DNA from: an uncultured Bacteroidota bacterium
Lineage (GTDB): Bacteria; Bacteroidota; Bacteroidia; Chitinophagales; Saprospiraceae
NCBI GenBank assembly: GCA_937872515.1
Contig: CALMSX010000117.1
Coordinates: 62,001-126,000, forward strand
Length of the DNA stretch: 64,000 nt
Direction of reading: 5' to 3'
Shown in pieces: positions 23,444 through 32,842 of the stretch. Both the position numbers and the translations under genes were made by a program. The notes below the pieces were generated by a model, which was not told the origin of the DNA, ran no database searches, and saw only the letters and a program-made list of their open reading frames with translations. Position 1 is the stretch's first letter, and each line of letters starts with the position of its first letter.

Positions 23444-23827
23444 ATGAGGCAAACGATAGCAAAATCAATGCTGTGCATGTTTTTACTGGCAGCCACCCCT
23501 ATGGGTGAATTCCTGAAATTGCCTTTGCTTGTACATCATTTGGTCACTCATTTAGAGGAAGATCCACAAATGAGTTTAGCCGAATTTTTCAAAATGCATT
23601 ACGATCAGGGCATTGTTATAGATGAAGACTATCATCAGGACATGCAGCTTCCCTTTAAATCGGTTCCATCCAATGTTTGTTTTGTTTTGGGTGATATCTA
23701 CAGTTTGCCGTTGATGGAAATGACCCTAATGCCCGGCAAAATTGGAAAAGAAAAGATCAGGAATATTACCCCTGATTTACCATCGTCCTTCCTATCCCGC
23801 ATTTGGCAGCCGCCAAGATTGTCATAA
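23444..23827 (+). CDS. small exported protein at the head of the metal efflux operon
   Basis: A 127-aa protein. A hydrophobic N-terminus (AKSMLCMFLLAATPMGEF) suggests export or anchoring. The middle is His-, Asp- and Met-rich (LLVHHLVTHLEEDP, FFKMHYDQG, EDYHQDMQLP), a composition that could bind a soft or divalent metal. Proteins with this HHLxxHxxEDP layout are, in my memory, often encoded before CzcA/CusA pumps in Bacteroidota, but I cannot name the family. It lies 129 bp before the pump gene and could be a periplasmic sensor or chaperone. Confidence 0.65.
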   Translation: MRQTIAKSMLCMFLLAATPMGEFLKLPLLVHHLVTHLEEDPQMSLAEFFKMHYDQGIVIDEDYHQDMQLPFKSVPSNVCFVLGDIYSLPLMEMTLMPGKIGKEKIRNITPDLPSSFLSRIWQPPRLS

Positions 23828-23956
23828 TTCTTTTTTTAAATGTAAATAGGTTAATTTAGACCAACGGTCTGAGTGACCCTGCGTTTTATTTTTTTGAAAT
23901 ACTTTACACGTGGTTTACATCTGTATGGCTTCAATAACATTACATAAAAGGAAATT

Positions 23957-26900
23957 ATGCTAAATGCGATTATAAATTTTTCAATTCGAAATAAACTCAT
24001 CATCGGGTTATTTACCTTTGCCCTGGTCTCCATTGGAATATATCAGGCCGGTAAACTCCCTATAGATGCGGTTCCCGATATCACCAACAATCAGGTATTG
24101 GTGATTACCTCTGCTCCGGCTTATGGGGCTGTGGATATCGAAAGACTCATCACCTTTCCAATTGAACAGGCCAATAACAACATCAATGGCCTTAGTGAAA
24201 TCAGAAGTTTTTCAAGATCTGGACTTTCTCTGGTCACCATGGTTTTTAATGATGATGTAGATGTCTATTGGGCGCGGCAACAAGTATCAGAGCGCCTGAT
24301 GCAAATCCAACGTGAAATTCCATCAGATGTAGATCCGCCTGCCTTGGGTCCGGTATCTACAGGACTTGGGGAAATATACCAATATGTAGTCAGACCGAAG
24401 CAGGGCTATGAGCATAAATATGATGCAACCGCCTTACGAACCATCCAGGATTGGATCGTGAGAAGGCAGTTGCTGGGCGTTAAGGGAGTGGCCGAAGTAT
24501 CCAGTTTTGGGGGTAAACTCAAACAATTTGAGGTAGCCCTCCATCCGGAAAAGCTGGCAGCCCACGGACTTACCATGGATGATGTGTACAAAGCGGTTCA
24601 GGAAAACAACCAAAACACTGGAGGTTCCTATTTAGAGCAAAACTCAGCTGTTTTGTTTATCCGAAGTGAGGGCTTGCTGAAAAACAGCAGAGAGGTAGAA
24701 ATGATACCCCTAAGCCGTAGAGTGGGCATTCCCTTGTTTTTAAAAGATGTTGCTGAGGTATCCATTTCCCATGCTACGCGATATGGGGCTGTTTGTTACA
24801 ATGACCAGGGCGAAGTAGCCGGCGGAGTTGTAATGATGCTAAAGGGTGCCAATAGCAGTGAGGTGATTAACAATGTAAAAACAAGGATCGAAGAAATCAG
24901 AAAATCATTGCCGGAGGGAGTTGAGATCGAAGCCTTTCTGGATAGAACCAAGATGGTGAGCAACGCCATAAAAACAGTGGAGACCAACTTGCTGGAAGGA
25001 GCCTTGATCGTAATTTTTGTTTTGGTTATGTTTTTAGGCAACCTGAGAGCAGGATTGGTGGTGGCCTCTGTGATTCCTCTGGCCATGTTGTTTGCCATTA
25101 CCATGATGAACTTGTTTGGGGTAAGCGGCAATCTGATGAGTCTTGGAGCTCTTGACTTTGGATTGATCGTTGATGGTGCGGTTATCATTGTGGAGGCTGT
25201 TATGCACCAACTTACCCATAGCAAGCACTACAAGGATGTAAATCGGCTCACACCCCATCAGATGGATACTGAAGTGAAGTCGGCAGCAGGAAAAATGATG
25301 AACAGCGCCGTATTTGGTCAGGTCATTATTTTGATTGTCTACCTCCCCATTTTTGCGTTGGAAGGAATAGAAGGCAAGATGTTTAAGCCAATGGCACAAA
25401 CTGTAACCTTTGCGCTTGTAGGGGCCTTTATTTTATCCCTGACCTATGTGCCGATGATGAGCGCGTGGGCATTGAGTAAAAAAATAAACCACCAACCAAC
25501 TCTTTCAGACAAGGTGATGACACGAATAGAAATTGTATTTCAGCGCACCCTGGAGTATTTTATCAAAATGCCTAAGTTGGTGGTAATGTCGGCTTTTGCC
25601 ATGTTTTTGGTTTCACTGGTGGTACTGACGAGACTGGGTGGAGAATTTATACCTGCTCTGGAAGAAGGCGATTTTGCTGTTGATACCCGGGTATTAACGG
25701 GCAGCTCACTCCAAACAACCATTGATGGAACACAGGCAGCAGCTGGCATCTTATTAAAAAAGTTTCCTGAAGTAGAAAAAGTGGTAACCAAGATAGGCAG
25801 TGGAGAAGTGCCCACGGATCCAATGCCCATGGAAGCCAGCGATATGATGGTCATACTAAAGGACAAAAAGGAGTGGACCTCGGCCAAAACATTTGATGAA
25901 TTGGCAGAAAAGATGGGGACTGCATTGCAAGATGTTCCCGGGATAACTGCAGGTTTCCAGTATCCGGTGCAGATGCGATTCAATGAATTGATGACCGGTG
26001 CCCGACAGGACGTGGTGTGCAAAATATTTGGTGAAGATTTGGACACCTTATCTTTTTACGCCAATCGTTTGGGGTCATTAGCGGGCAACGTAGAAGGAGC
26101 TCAAAACCTGTATGTAGAAACCGTAACAGGGGTGCCCCAAATTATCATTGACTATCAAAGAGAAAATCTGGCCCGTTATGGACTGACCGTTGGAGAAGTG
26201 AATCAGTTGGTCAATATGGCTTTTGCCGGTAGACAGGCGGGTTTGGTGTATGAAGGAGAAAAAAGATTTTCATTGGTAGTAAGGTTGCACAATGACCAGC
26301 GACAAAATCTCGACCATGTGAGGTCACTTTTGGTGCCGGTATCAGGAGGAGGCAATGTGCCCCTTTCTTATTTGGCCGATGTCAAAATCATCAACGGACC
26401 CAACCAAATTCAACGTGAAGATGCAAAAAGGAGGATTGTAGTTGGCTTTAATGTAAGGGGCAGAGACGTGCAGAGTCTGGTCGGTGAATTGAAACAAAAA
26501 GTTGAAAAATCGCTTGATTTGCCCCCCGGCTACTATGTTACATATGGGGGAGCATTCGAAAATCTCAACAGGGCCAAGGCTCGTTTGGCGGTGGCGGTTC
26601 CGGTTTCACTGATCATGATCTTTGTTTTGTTGTTTTTTGCTTTTAAATCGATCCGCCAGGGCTTGCTCATTTTTTCTTCCATACCCTTATCGGCCATGGG
26701 AGGAATCTTATTCCTGGCTCTTAGAGGCATGCCATTTTCCATTAGTGCCGGAATTGGATTCATAGCCCTATTTGGAGTTGCGGTACTCAATGGCATTGTG
26801 CTCATTTCTGAGTTTAACCGATTGCGACAGGAGGGCTGGACCGATTTGAGACGGATTGTAATCATGGGTACCAAGGTGAGACTAAGGCCCGTATTGATGA

Positions 26901-27112
26901 CCGCAACCGTGGCTTCGCTTGGCTTTCTGCCAATGGCACTCAGCAACGGGGCAGGAGCGGAAGTACAAAGGCCATTGGCCACAGTTGTAATAGGCGGCCT
27001 TTTGGTTGCCACCTTTCTCACCTTGATCGTCTTGCCATCATTATATCTTCTGTTTGAAAAAGTGACCAAAGAAAAGGAAGATGAAACCGAACTTAAATAC
27101 TATAATTCTTAA
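23957..27112 (+). CDS. heavy-metal efflux RND pump, CzcA/CusA family
   Basis: The inner membrane pump of a three-part exporter, 1051 aa with 12 helices. It uses the proton gradient to drive metal ions out. The start LPIDAVPDITNNQVLV is typical of the heavy-metal RND group. Helix 4 carries the proton-relay motif DFGLIVDGAVIIVEA at residues 400-414 (Asp400, Asp406, Glu413), the divalent-cation CzcA pattern. The second large periplasmic domain and a C-terminal RND half follow. It is first of three pump genes with gaps of 3 and 14 bp. The metal (Co/Zn/Cd/Ni or Cu/Ag) cannot be fixed from sequence alone; the motif favours divalent ions. Confidence 0.94.
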   Translation: MLNAIINFSIRNKLIIGLFTFALVSIGIYQAGKLPIDAVPDITNNQVLVITSAPAYGAVDIERLITFPIEQANNNINGLSEIRSFSRSGLSLVTMVFNDDVDVYWARQQVSERLMQIQREIPSDVDPPALGPVSTGLGEIYQYVVRPKQGYEHKYDATALRTIQDWIVRRQLLGVKGVAEVSSFGGKLKQFEVALHPEKLAAHGLTMDDVYKAVQENNQNTGGSYLEQNSAVLFIRSEGLLKNSREVEMIPLSRRVGIPLFLKDVAEVSISHATRYGAVCYNDQGEVAGGVVMMLKGANSSEVINNVKTRIEEIRKSLPEGVEIEAFLDRTKMVSNAIKTVETNLLEGALIVIFVLVMFLGNLRAGLVVASVIPLAMLFAITMMNLFGVSGNLMSLGALDFGLIVDGAVIIVEAVMHQLTHSKHYKDVNRLTPHQMDTEVKSAAGKMMNSAVFGQVIILIVYLPIFALEGIEGKMFKPMAQTVTFALVGAFILSLTYVPMMSAWALSKKINHQPTLSDKVMTRIEIVFQRTLEYFIKMPKLVVMSAFAMFLVSLVVLTRLGGEFIPALEEGDFAVDTRVLTGSSLQTTIDGTQAAAGILLKKFPEVEKVVTKIGSGEVPTDPMPMEASDMMVILKDKKEWTSAKTFDELAEKMGTALQDVPGITAGFQYPVQMRFNELMTGARQDVVCKIFGEDLDTLSFYANRLGSLAGNVEGAQNLYVETVTGVPQIIIDYQRENLARYGLTVGEVNQLVNMAFAGRQAGLVYEGEKRFSLVVRLHNDQRQNLDHVRSLLVPVSGGGNVPLSYLADVKIINGPNQIQREDAKRRIVVGFNVRGRDVQSLVGELKQKVEKSLDLPPGYYVTYGGAFENLNRAKARLAVAVPVSLIMIFVLLFFAFKSIRQGLLIFSSIPLSAMGGILFLALRGMPFSISAGIGFIALFGVAVLNGIVLISEFNRLRQEGWTDLRRIVIMGTKVRLRPVLMTATVASLGFLPMALSNGAGAEVQRPLATVVIGGLLVATFLTLIVLPSLYLLFEKVTKEKEDETELKYYNS

Positions 27113-27115
27113 ACC

Positions 27116-28339
27116 ATGAAGATCAGAAATTATTTATATACAACCTGCCTGCTTTTGAATTTGATGGTGATTGAATTTGCTGCAGCACAAAGTCCTGTCG
27201 CATTGGAGGAGGCCTATAAACTAGCCATCAATACCAGTAAGGTTGCTGGATTTTATGGTGCAGTGATTCAATTGGCAGAGGCAGAAAGTAAGATGGGAGT
27301 GTCCTATCCTTTTTTGAACACCTTGGTGGAAGGGGGGCAGATCAACAGTGCATTGGTAGATACCAAAATCACCTTCTCGCAATCCGGGTATTTTTCAGGA
27401 TATCATCAAGCTTTTAAAAATTTGCAGGCTGGAAGACTTCAACTTGCCAAATCTGAAAAACAAATTGGAGAATGGGAGATTAAACGGTTTCTCTCCTCCC
27501 TTTATCTGCAGTATAATTACTATGTAGAAGTATCAGAGATTTACAGCAAGCAAGACAGTTTGTATTCACTGGCATTAGACAGAGCCCGAGAACGTTTGTC
27601 GGCCGGTGAAACCGATGGCATTGAGGTGATGGAGGCAAGAGCCCAGCTTACCCATGTTAAAAAACTAAAGATGGAAAGCCTGACAGAGCTGAAGGGATTA
27701 ATATCCATGTTTAGATTGTGGACGGGAGGCGAGGGCATTCCGGATATTCATTCCATGGCGGAGCAACAATGGTCATCGGTTAACGAAGAAGTTGTGGAAA
27801 AGGCTCATCCTTTGTTAAAAAGACTGGATGATGGCATGAAATTAGCACAGATGGAAGCATCCTGGAAAAAGGCCCAACTCAATCCAATGTGGACGTTGGC
27901 ACTGTCTAATACTTCATTTAGAGGTACGGGAGCGGATGATAAAAAATATGATGCTGCATCCCGCTTTACGAGTTTGCAGGTGGGAATTGGCTTGCCCGTT
28001 TTTGGAAGACAGGGTAAAAAGCTGGATGAAATAAACAGGATGACAATACAAAGAGCCGAGGCTGAAAAAACAATGAATGAAGTCCGCCTAAAAACGATGA
28101 TAGCGATTCAGAAAGAAAAGTGGAATACCATTCAGCAGCAATATGTTGACTTTGAAAAAGAATCGCTGCCCCTGGCATCACAACTGCTGGACATAGCCCG
28201 CAATAAACTAGAGAACGGAGAAATTGATTTTATGAAATATGCCTATATGACAGGACAGGCATATTCTCTTATGTTGGACTATGTTTCTTTGAAAAAACAA
28301 CTTGATGAAGCAGGTCTTGATTATTATTTTGTAAATTGA
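27116..28339 (+). CDS. TolC-family outer membrane efflux protein
   Basis: The outer membrane channel of the metal exporter, 407 aa. It has a signal peptide (LLLNLMVIEFAAA), then the repeated helical coiled coil of TolC-like proteins (VALEEAYKLAINTSK near the start and QPLLKRLDDG-type helix starts in the second half), with a glycine-rich beta-segment (LQVGIGLPVFGRQGKKLDE) where the barrel strands lie. At about 400 aa it is typical for the CzcC/CusC group. It begins 3 bp after the pump gene. Confidence 0.88.
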   Translation: MKIRNYLYTTCLLLNLMVIEFAAAQSPVALEEAYKLAINTSKVAGFYGAVIQLAEAESKMGVSYPFLNTLVEGGQINSALVDTKITFSQSGYFSGYHQAFKNLQAGRLQLAKSEKQIGEWEIKRFLSSLYLQYNYYVEVSEIYSKQDSLYSLALDRARERLSAGETDGIEVMEARAQLTHVKKLKMESLTELKGLISMFRLWTGGEGIPDIHSMAEQQWSSVNEEVVEKAHPLLKRLDDGMKLAQMEASWKKAQLNPMWTLALSNTSFRGTGADDKKYDAASRFTSLQVGIGLPVFGRQGKKLDEINRMTIQRAEAEKTMNEVRLKTMIAIQKEKWNTIQQQYVDFEKESLPLASQLLDIARNKLENGEIDFMKYAYMTGQAYSLMLDYVSLKKQLDEAGLDYYFVN

Positions 28340-28353
28340 TTAAACTAGAAAGA

Positions 28354-29499
28354 ATGAAATTCAGATATATATTTTTTAAAGTGGCTCTTTTGTGCATTGT
28401 GCTCACTTTTATTGCGTGTAAAGAGAAGAGTCAGCCAGTCAGCCAGGAGGTGAAGAAGGAACCGGTGAGGGCAGAAGAAATCACATTGACCAAGGCGCAA
28501 TTGGACAATGCAAAACTCAGTTTCACCCAATTGCAAGAAAAAATGCTCCCGGTAGAAATCAACTTAAACGGCAAGGTGTTTACCCCGGCCAGCGAAAAGA
28601 TTTCAGTGCATGTACCGATGTCGGGTTACATAAAGTCACTTCCTTGGATCCAGGGTATGTCCGTTAGAAAAGGTCAGGTAATTGCCGTGGTTGAAGATCT
28701 GGCTTATCTGCAAATCCAACAGGACTACTTACAGGCTTTATCAGCGCTTGAAATGGCAGAAGGAGAGTGGAATAGGCAAAAACAGTTGTTGACTACCAAG
28801 GCCACCAGTGAAAAATCAAATCTTGAAGCCAAAAACAACTACCAAAGGCAAAAGATTGAAGTAGCGGCATTGCGACAAAAGCTAAAGTTGATCCACATTG
28901 ATCCCTCCGTGTTATCATCTGAAAAGCTGAGTTCAACCATCCAACTCCATTCTCCGGTCAATGGCTATGTACAGACTGTAAATAGCAATCTTGGTGACTA
29001 TGTGAGTCCTCAGGACGAATTGCTGACCCTAGTTGCTGTCAATGAAGTAATGGTATCGCTCAATGCCTTTGAAAAAGATCTGGCAGGTCTAAAGACCGGA
29101 CAAACGGTAATTGTCACTTCGCCGGGCACAGTTGGCAAACAATATCCTGCTGTGGTTACGCAATTGGGTAAATCAGTTAATGGCCAGGGCAATGTAGAAG
29201 TAGTATGTAAGGTAAAGGGAGGGCTTGGCCTGATAGAAGGGCAATTTGTAACAGGCAAACTAACCTTGCAAACCGGTATGGCTTCCTGTTTACCAGAAAA
29301 AAGCCTGGTTCACTTTGAAGGCAAAGAATTTGTATTCTTAAGAGAAGGAGAGCTGAAATTTACAATGGTAGAAATTTCAGCGGGAGTTCGCAACAATGAC
29401 TGGGTCCAGGTGCAGAATACAGTTGATTTGAAAGGAAAAGAAGTGGTGGTAGATGGCAGCTATACTTTACTGATGGCCTTAAAAAATGTGGCAGAATAG
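28354..29499 (+). CDS. RND efflux periplasmic adaptor, lipoprotein
   Basis: The membrane-fusion subunit of the metal exporter, 381 aa from ATG 28354. The signal ends in a lipobox-like FIAC, so it is lipid-anchored. It has a split lipoyl domain (HVPMSGYIKSLPWIQGMSVR ... IQLHSPVNGYVQTVNSNLGD) around a coiled-coil hairpin, followed by beta-barrel and membrane-proximal domains (VMVSLNAFEKDLAGLKTGQ). The order pump, channel, adaptor differs from the common adaptor-first order of Proteobacteria. The gap to the previous gene is 14 bp. Confidence 0.92.
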   Translation: MKFRYIFFKVALLCIVLTFIACKEKSQPVSQEVKKEPVRAEEITLTKAQLDNAKLSFTQLQEKMLPVEINLNGKVFTPASEKISVHVPMSGYIKSLPWIQGMSVRKGQVIAVVEDLAYLQIQQDYLQALSALEMAEGEWNRQKQLLTTKATSEKSNLEAKNNYQRQKIEVAALRQKLKLIHIDPSVLSSEKLSSTIQLHSPVNGYVQTVNSNLGDYVSPQDELLTLVAVNEVMVSLNAFEKDLAGLKTGQTVIVTSPGTVGKQYPAVVTQLGKSVNGQGNVEVVCKVKGGLGLIEGQFVTGKLTLQTGMASCLPEKSLVHFEGKEFVFLREGELKFTMVEISAGVRNNDWVQVQNTVDLKGKEVVVDGSYTLLMALKNVAE

Positions 29500-29546
29500 G
29501 AAATGTGGAGATTCAAAGTTAATTTTAAGAAAATAAAAGCTTAAAC

Positions 29547-30638
29547 ATGAAAAAGGAACAAATTCAAACCGAGGTGGATGCTTCCTATTTGTACGGAATA
29601 TTAGCAGATGCAGAAAAGGAAGAGACAATTGCATCTATATTCAGAGAAATGAGTGAGATTGAGAAAGGCCATGCCCAGGCCTTTCTCAAAAAAGCTGGCT
29701 TGCCTCCGGAACTACCCCCACCTTCAGGGCGGGCAAAGACTCTTAAGTGGATAGGCAGTATATTTGGTAATGATTACATTTTGGGTGTGTTGATGGACAC
29801 TGAAAAAAGGTTAGCCGGGTCAATTCAATCTTTGCGAGTTGCCACAGGAACGCAGCCCTCCCTTTCAGATACCGCACACGTTTCCATATTGAAAAATATT
29901 TTATCGGGCAGTACCAATACCCAGGGATCAACCATAACGCGCTTTGAGCAAAGACACAAGTCGGTTGGCGGTAATGCTTTACGGGCGGCCGTGCTGGGTG
30001 GCAACGATGGATTGGTATCCAACTTTAGTTTGATTATGGGAGTAGCAGGTGCAGCAGCCGGCCAAAAGGAAGTATTGCTGGCGGGTATGGCAGGTTTACT
30101 GGCAGGGGCACTCTCCATGGCCTTGGGTGAGTGGATCTCAGTCAAGAGCTCACAAGAGCTGTATGAAAACCAGATGGACCTTGAAATGGAGGAGCTCGAA
30201 CACAATCCGGAGGGAGAAAAAAGAGAGCTTACTTTGATTTATGTTTCAAAGGGAGTAGAAAAAATGGAAGCAGAAAAAATGGCAGAGCAGGCCATGCAGG
30301 ATAAAAATGTAGCCCACCAAATCCTTGTCAAAGAAGAGTTGGGCATCAATGCAGAAGACTTGCAGGGGTCTGCCATGGAAGCGGCCGTAACCTCTTTTGT
30401 ACTTTTTGGTTTTGGTGCTATTTTACCCTTATTGCCTTATTTTTTCACTTCCGGTTTCCAAGCCATCTGGATCAGTGCAGTGGTAAGTGCCATCGGTTTA
30501 TTTATTATTGGCGCAGCCATCACCTTGTTTACAGGTAAAAATGTTTGGTATTCTGGATTCAGGCAGGTAATTTTTGGTCTGGCAGCAGCAGCAGTTACTT
30601 ATGGCATTGGCAGTTTGATTGGTGTTTCACTGGGATAG
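29547..30638 (+). CDS. ferritin-like/VIT1 membrane iron transporter (MbfA-type)
   Basis: A two-part protein of 363 aa. Residues ~1-125 form a ferritin-like helical domain with Glu/His metal ligands (DAEKEE, EMSEIEKGHAQAF). From about 140 a CCC1/VIT1 domain follows (GGNALRAAVLGGNDGLVSNF) with about five helices; its signature GALSMALGEWISVKSSQE is intact, and a cytosolic Glu-rich metal-binding helix pair follows. In MbfA and plant VIT1 relatives this fold exports Fe2+ or Mn2+ from the cytosol. It is 47 bp downstream of the metal efflux genes and likely part of the same response. Its end overlaps the convergent hydrolase gene by 12 bp. Confidence 0.9.
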   Translation: MKKEQIQTEVDASYLYGILADAEKEETIASIFREMSEIEKGHAQAFLKKAGLPPELPPPSGRAKTLKWIGSIFGNDYILGVLMDTEKRLAGSIQSLRVATGTQPSLSDTAHVSILKNILSGSTNTQGSTITRFEQRHKSVGGNALRAAVLGGNDGLVSNFSLIMGVAGAAAGQKEVLLAGMAGLLAGALSMALGEWISVKSSQELYENQMDLEMEELEHNPEGEKRELTLIYVSKGVEKMEAEKMAEQAMQDKNVAHQILVKEELGINAEDLQGSAMEAAVTSFVLFGFGAILPLLPYFFTSGFQAIWISAVVSAIGLFIIGAAITLFTGKNVWYSGFRQVIFGLAAAAVTYGIGSLIGVSLG

Positions 30639-31454
30639 ATTCCGGTTGGTCATCTTCAAAAATTGATCAAGACCTTCTTTATAGGTTTGATAAGTTGGTA
30701 AATTGTTGTGACCTCCTCCCTGTACTATGAGAAAAGTAGAATTGGGATGCTGGCATGCTTTTGATAAGGTTTGGGCATGACTGATGGGGATGAGCTTATC
30801 ATCGGTACCGTGGATAATCAGCACGGGTTCGGTAATATTTTTGAGTTGGCTAAGGTTCTCAAATTGATAATCTAAAAACCATCTCATGGGAAGGCCCAGT
30901 GCCTTTTGTTCTACCAGATCGGTAAATCGGGTATAGGGTGTTTCCAATACAAGGGCCTGCAATTCGGCGTTGGCAGCGAGCCAGCATGCCGGACCTGATC
31001 CCAAAGACCTGCCATAGGCGATTATTTTTTCGGAAGGGAAAGATTTTTTACACCGTTGGTAGGCAAGATAAGCATCTGCATAAAAATTAGCTTCATTTCT
31101 GAGACCGGTGCTTTTTCCATATCCGCGATAATCCATCACTAACACCTGGTAGTCATAGTTGGTAAGATAGGCGCATTCGTTGGCCCAGCGGCTAAGATTA
31201 TTGCGATTGCCATGGAAATAAAGGATGATGCCTTTTGGAGGATTTTTTGTTTTTAGCAGCAAGCAGCTGATGCTGGCGCCATCATTGGCTTTTAAGGTAA
31301 TTTCCTCAAAATCATGGTTGAGTTGAAAGGTGTAGTTTTTGGGCAGTGTGCCATCCTGAAATATAAAAACTTCATAGCCATCGAAGTGGAGAAAAAGCAA
31401 GACACAAAAAAAGAAGGCAGCCAGGATTGGGGCCCATTTCCTTTTCATTGTCAT
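30627..31454 (-). CDS. alpha/beta hydrolase, Bem46/ABHD13-like (copy 1)
   Basis: A 275-aa serine hydrolase with an N-terminal membrane anchor (residues ~8-24). It has the oxyanion motif YFHGNRNN (His81), nucleophile Ser150 in GRSLGSG, acid Asp218 in HGTDDKLIP, and His249 in GGGHNNL: a complete triad. Substrates of the Bem46 group are unknown; esterase or thioesterase activity is plausible. It follows a paralogue with a 4-bp ATGA overlap, so the two are made together. The pair may work on envelope lipids, by inference from the anchors. Confidence 0.9.
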   Translation of the reverse strand: MTMKRKWAPILAAFFFCVLLFLHFDGYEVFIFQDGTLPKNYTFQLNHDFEEITLKANDGASISCLLLKTKNPPKGIILYFHGNRNNLSRWANECAYLTNYDYQVLVMDYRGYGKSTGLRNEANFYADAYLAYQRCKKSFPSEKIIAYGRSLGSGPACWLAANAELQALVLETPYTRFTDLVEQKALGLPMRWFLDYQFENLSQLKNITEPVLIIHGTDDKLIPISHAQTLSKACQHPNSTFLIVQGGGHNNLPTYQTYKEGLDQFLKMTNRNLSQ

Positions 31455-32305
31455 CTCGATTTTCTTTTAAAATTTAAACTCGATTTCGTAATATCAAAAC
31501 TGGTTCGATACTCTTTCTGCAGGATTTCATCCAAAACCTTGTGGTAAATAGGGAAGTTGTGCAGGTTATTGTGTCCCCCTCCAATGATGGGATGTAATCT
31601 GGAAGAGGAAGGATTGATGTTGCCCAGTTTGATGCTGGATTGAAAAGGGATGAGTTTGTCTGAGGTTCCGTGGATAATGTGAATGGGACATTTTACATAT
31701 TTCAGCCATTTATAGGTTGGAATAGGAAAACGAATTGCCCAGGCAATGGGCATAAAAGGAAGGTATCTTTTGGCAACATGGCTCAGGCTGTAATAAGGAG
31801 CATCCAAAATGAGCAGGCCGGGATTGTTGACCGATGCCAGTTTAGCAGCAAATCCTGAACCCAGTGACCTGCCGTAAAGGATGATGTATTTTTCCGGAAC
31901 TTTGTCTTTGATCAGGTTGTATACCTGCTGTAGATCTTCTTTGAGTGCGCTGTGGGTTCTCTTCCCTGTACTCTTGCCAAAGCCCCGATAGTCAACCATC
32001 AAAACATCGTAGCCGTTGCGGTTAAAATCAACGGCAAATTTCCCCCATCCCTTGATGCTTCTGGAATTGCCTTTCAGGTAAAAAACAAGCCCTTTGGGCC
32101 TTTCTACTTTGAAGTGAATTCCGCTTACACTAACGCCCTCTTGAAGGTCAAGGATGTATTCATCAAAATTGAGATTTTCATAATTGAAAGCAAAGTCTTT
32201 GGGTAATTTCTCGGGCTTAAAAAAAATGAAGTCCTGGAAAAAATAAACACCAATGCTGATGGCAACATAAATAAAAAACAATGATATAGCAATGCCTACC
32301 CACAT
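31451..32305 (-). CDS. alpha/beta hydrolase, Bem46-like (copy 2, oxyanion His replaced by Lys)
   Basis: A 284-aa paralogue of the next gene, also with an N-terminal membrane helix (residues ~3-22). The triad is intact (Ser147 in GRSLGSG, Asp216 in HGTSDKLIP, His245 in GGGHNNL), but the HG oxyanion motif reads YLKGNSRS, with Lys78 where copy 1 has His81. This may change substrate preference. Both keep the string VMDYRG or VDYRGFGKSTG. Tandem duplication followed by divergence is the simplest origin. Confidence 0.9.
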   Translation of the reverse strand: MWVGIAISLFFIYVAISIGVYFFQDFIFFKPEKLPKDFAFNYENLNFDEYILDLQEGVSVSGIHFKVERPKGLVFYLKGNSRSIKGWGKFAVDFNRNGYDVLMVDYRGFGKSTGKRTHSALKEDLQQVYNLIKDKVPEKYIILYGRSLGSGFAAKLASVNNPGLLILDAPYYSLSHVAKRYLPFMPIAWAIRFPIPTYKWLKYVKCPIHIIHGTSDKLIPFQSSIKLGNINPSSSRLHPIIGGGHNNLHNFPIYHKVLDEILQKEYRTSFDITKSSLNFKRKSR

Positions 32306-32347
32306 TATAGTATGATTGGGTAGGAAAGGGAAATAAGGGAAAATGTG

Positions 32348-32842
32348 TTATTCAAGACTTTCAAAATAACCTGTATCTCTGTTTTTTCGAACTTTGTTCC
32401 AATGATAAAATTTTCCGTTCATAACAATATACACACCCGGGCTTAGCACCTGAACAAAGGCCAAGGCACTACCCAGGTTAAAAAATCCATCCGAAGAAGT
32501 ACCAAAGGCATAAGGGATCATAGCACCCGTGATTACAATGGTCTTATTCATTTGATCTTCCGCCAGGAATTTTGCGGTTTTTACCATGGTATCAGTACCA
32601 TGTGTAATGATGATTTTATCGGCTTTGGCATTTCTGCATGTATAAGCGATAATTTCGCGGTCAGCATCCGTCATTTCCAAACTATCCACCATCATCAGGG
32701 TTTTTACATCGATGTCCAGGGTACAACGCCCCCTGTCAAACATGGAGGGTAGGTGGGTGTCTTTGAAATAGAGTTCACCGGTGATAAAATTATATTCTTT
32801 GTCGAAAGTGCCACCTGTGACAAAAACCTGGATTTGGTCCAT
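32348..32842 (-). CDS. short asparaginase-like protein
   Basis: A 164-aa protein that matches only the N-terminal domain of L-asparaginases/glutaminases. It has the first catalytic Thr motif VTGGTFDK, the second HGTDTMV, and the helix-strand segment TIVITGAMIPYAFGTSSDGF. Full enzymes are about 330 aa and need the C-terminal domain for the dimer active site. Short proteins of this size are known in several bacteria, so it is probably a real gene and not a fragment; activity is uncertain. The start at 32842 is chosen because the 30 extra upstream codons lack similarity. Confidence 0.82.
   Translation of the reverse strand: MDQIQVFVTGGTFDKEYNFITGELYFKDTHLPSMFDRGRCTLDIDVKTLMMVDSLEMTDADREIIAYTCRNAKADKIIITHGTDTMVKTAKFLAEDQMNKTIVITGAMIPYAFGTSSDGFFNLGSALAFVQVLSPGVYIVMNGKFYHWNKVRKNRDTGYFESLE

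Noticed and set aside
23840..23956. Operator AGACC-AAC-GGTCT before the pump gene
   Set aside because: The 5-bp arms are too short to stand out, and I found no second copy or suitably placed promoter box.
32348..32842. Asparaginase fragment as a decayed gene
   Set aside because: The frame is clean, both catalytic motifs are intact and proteins of this short length are known, so it is kept as a gene.
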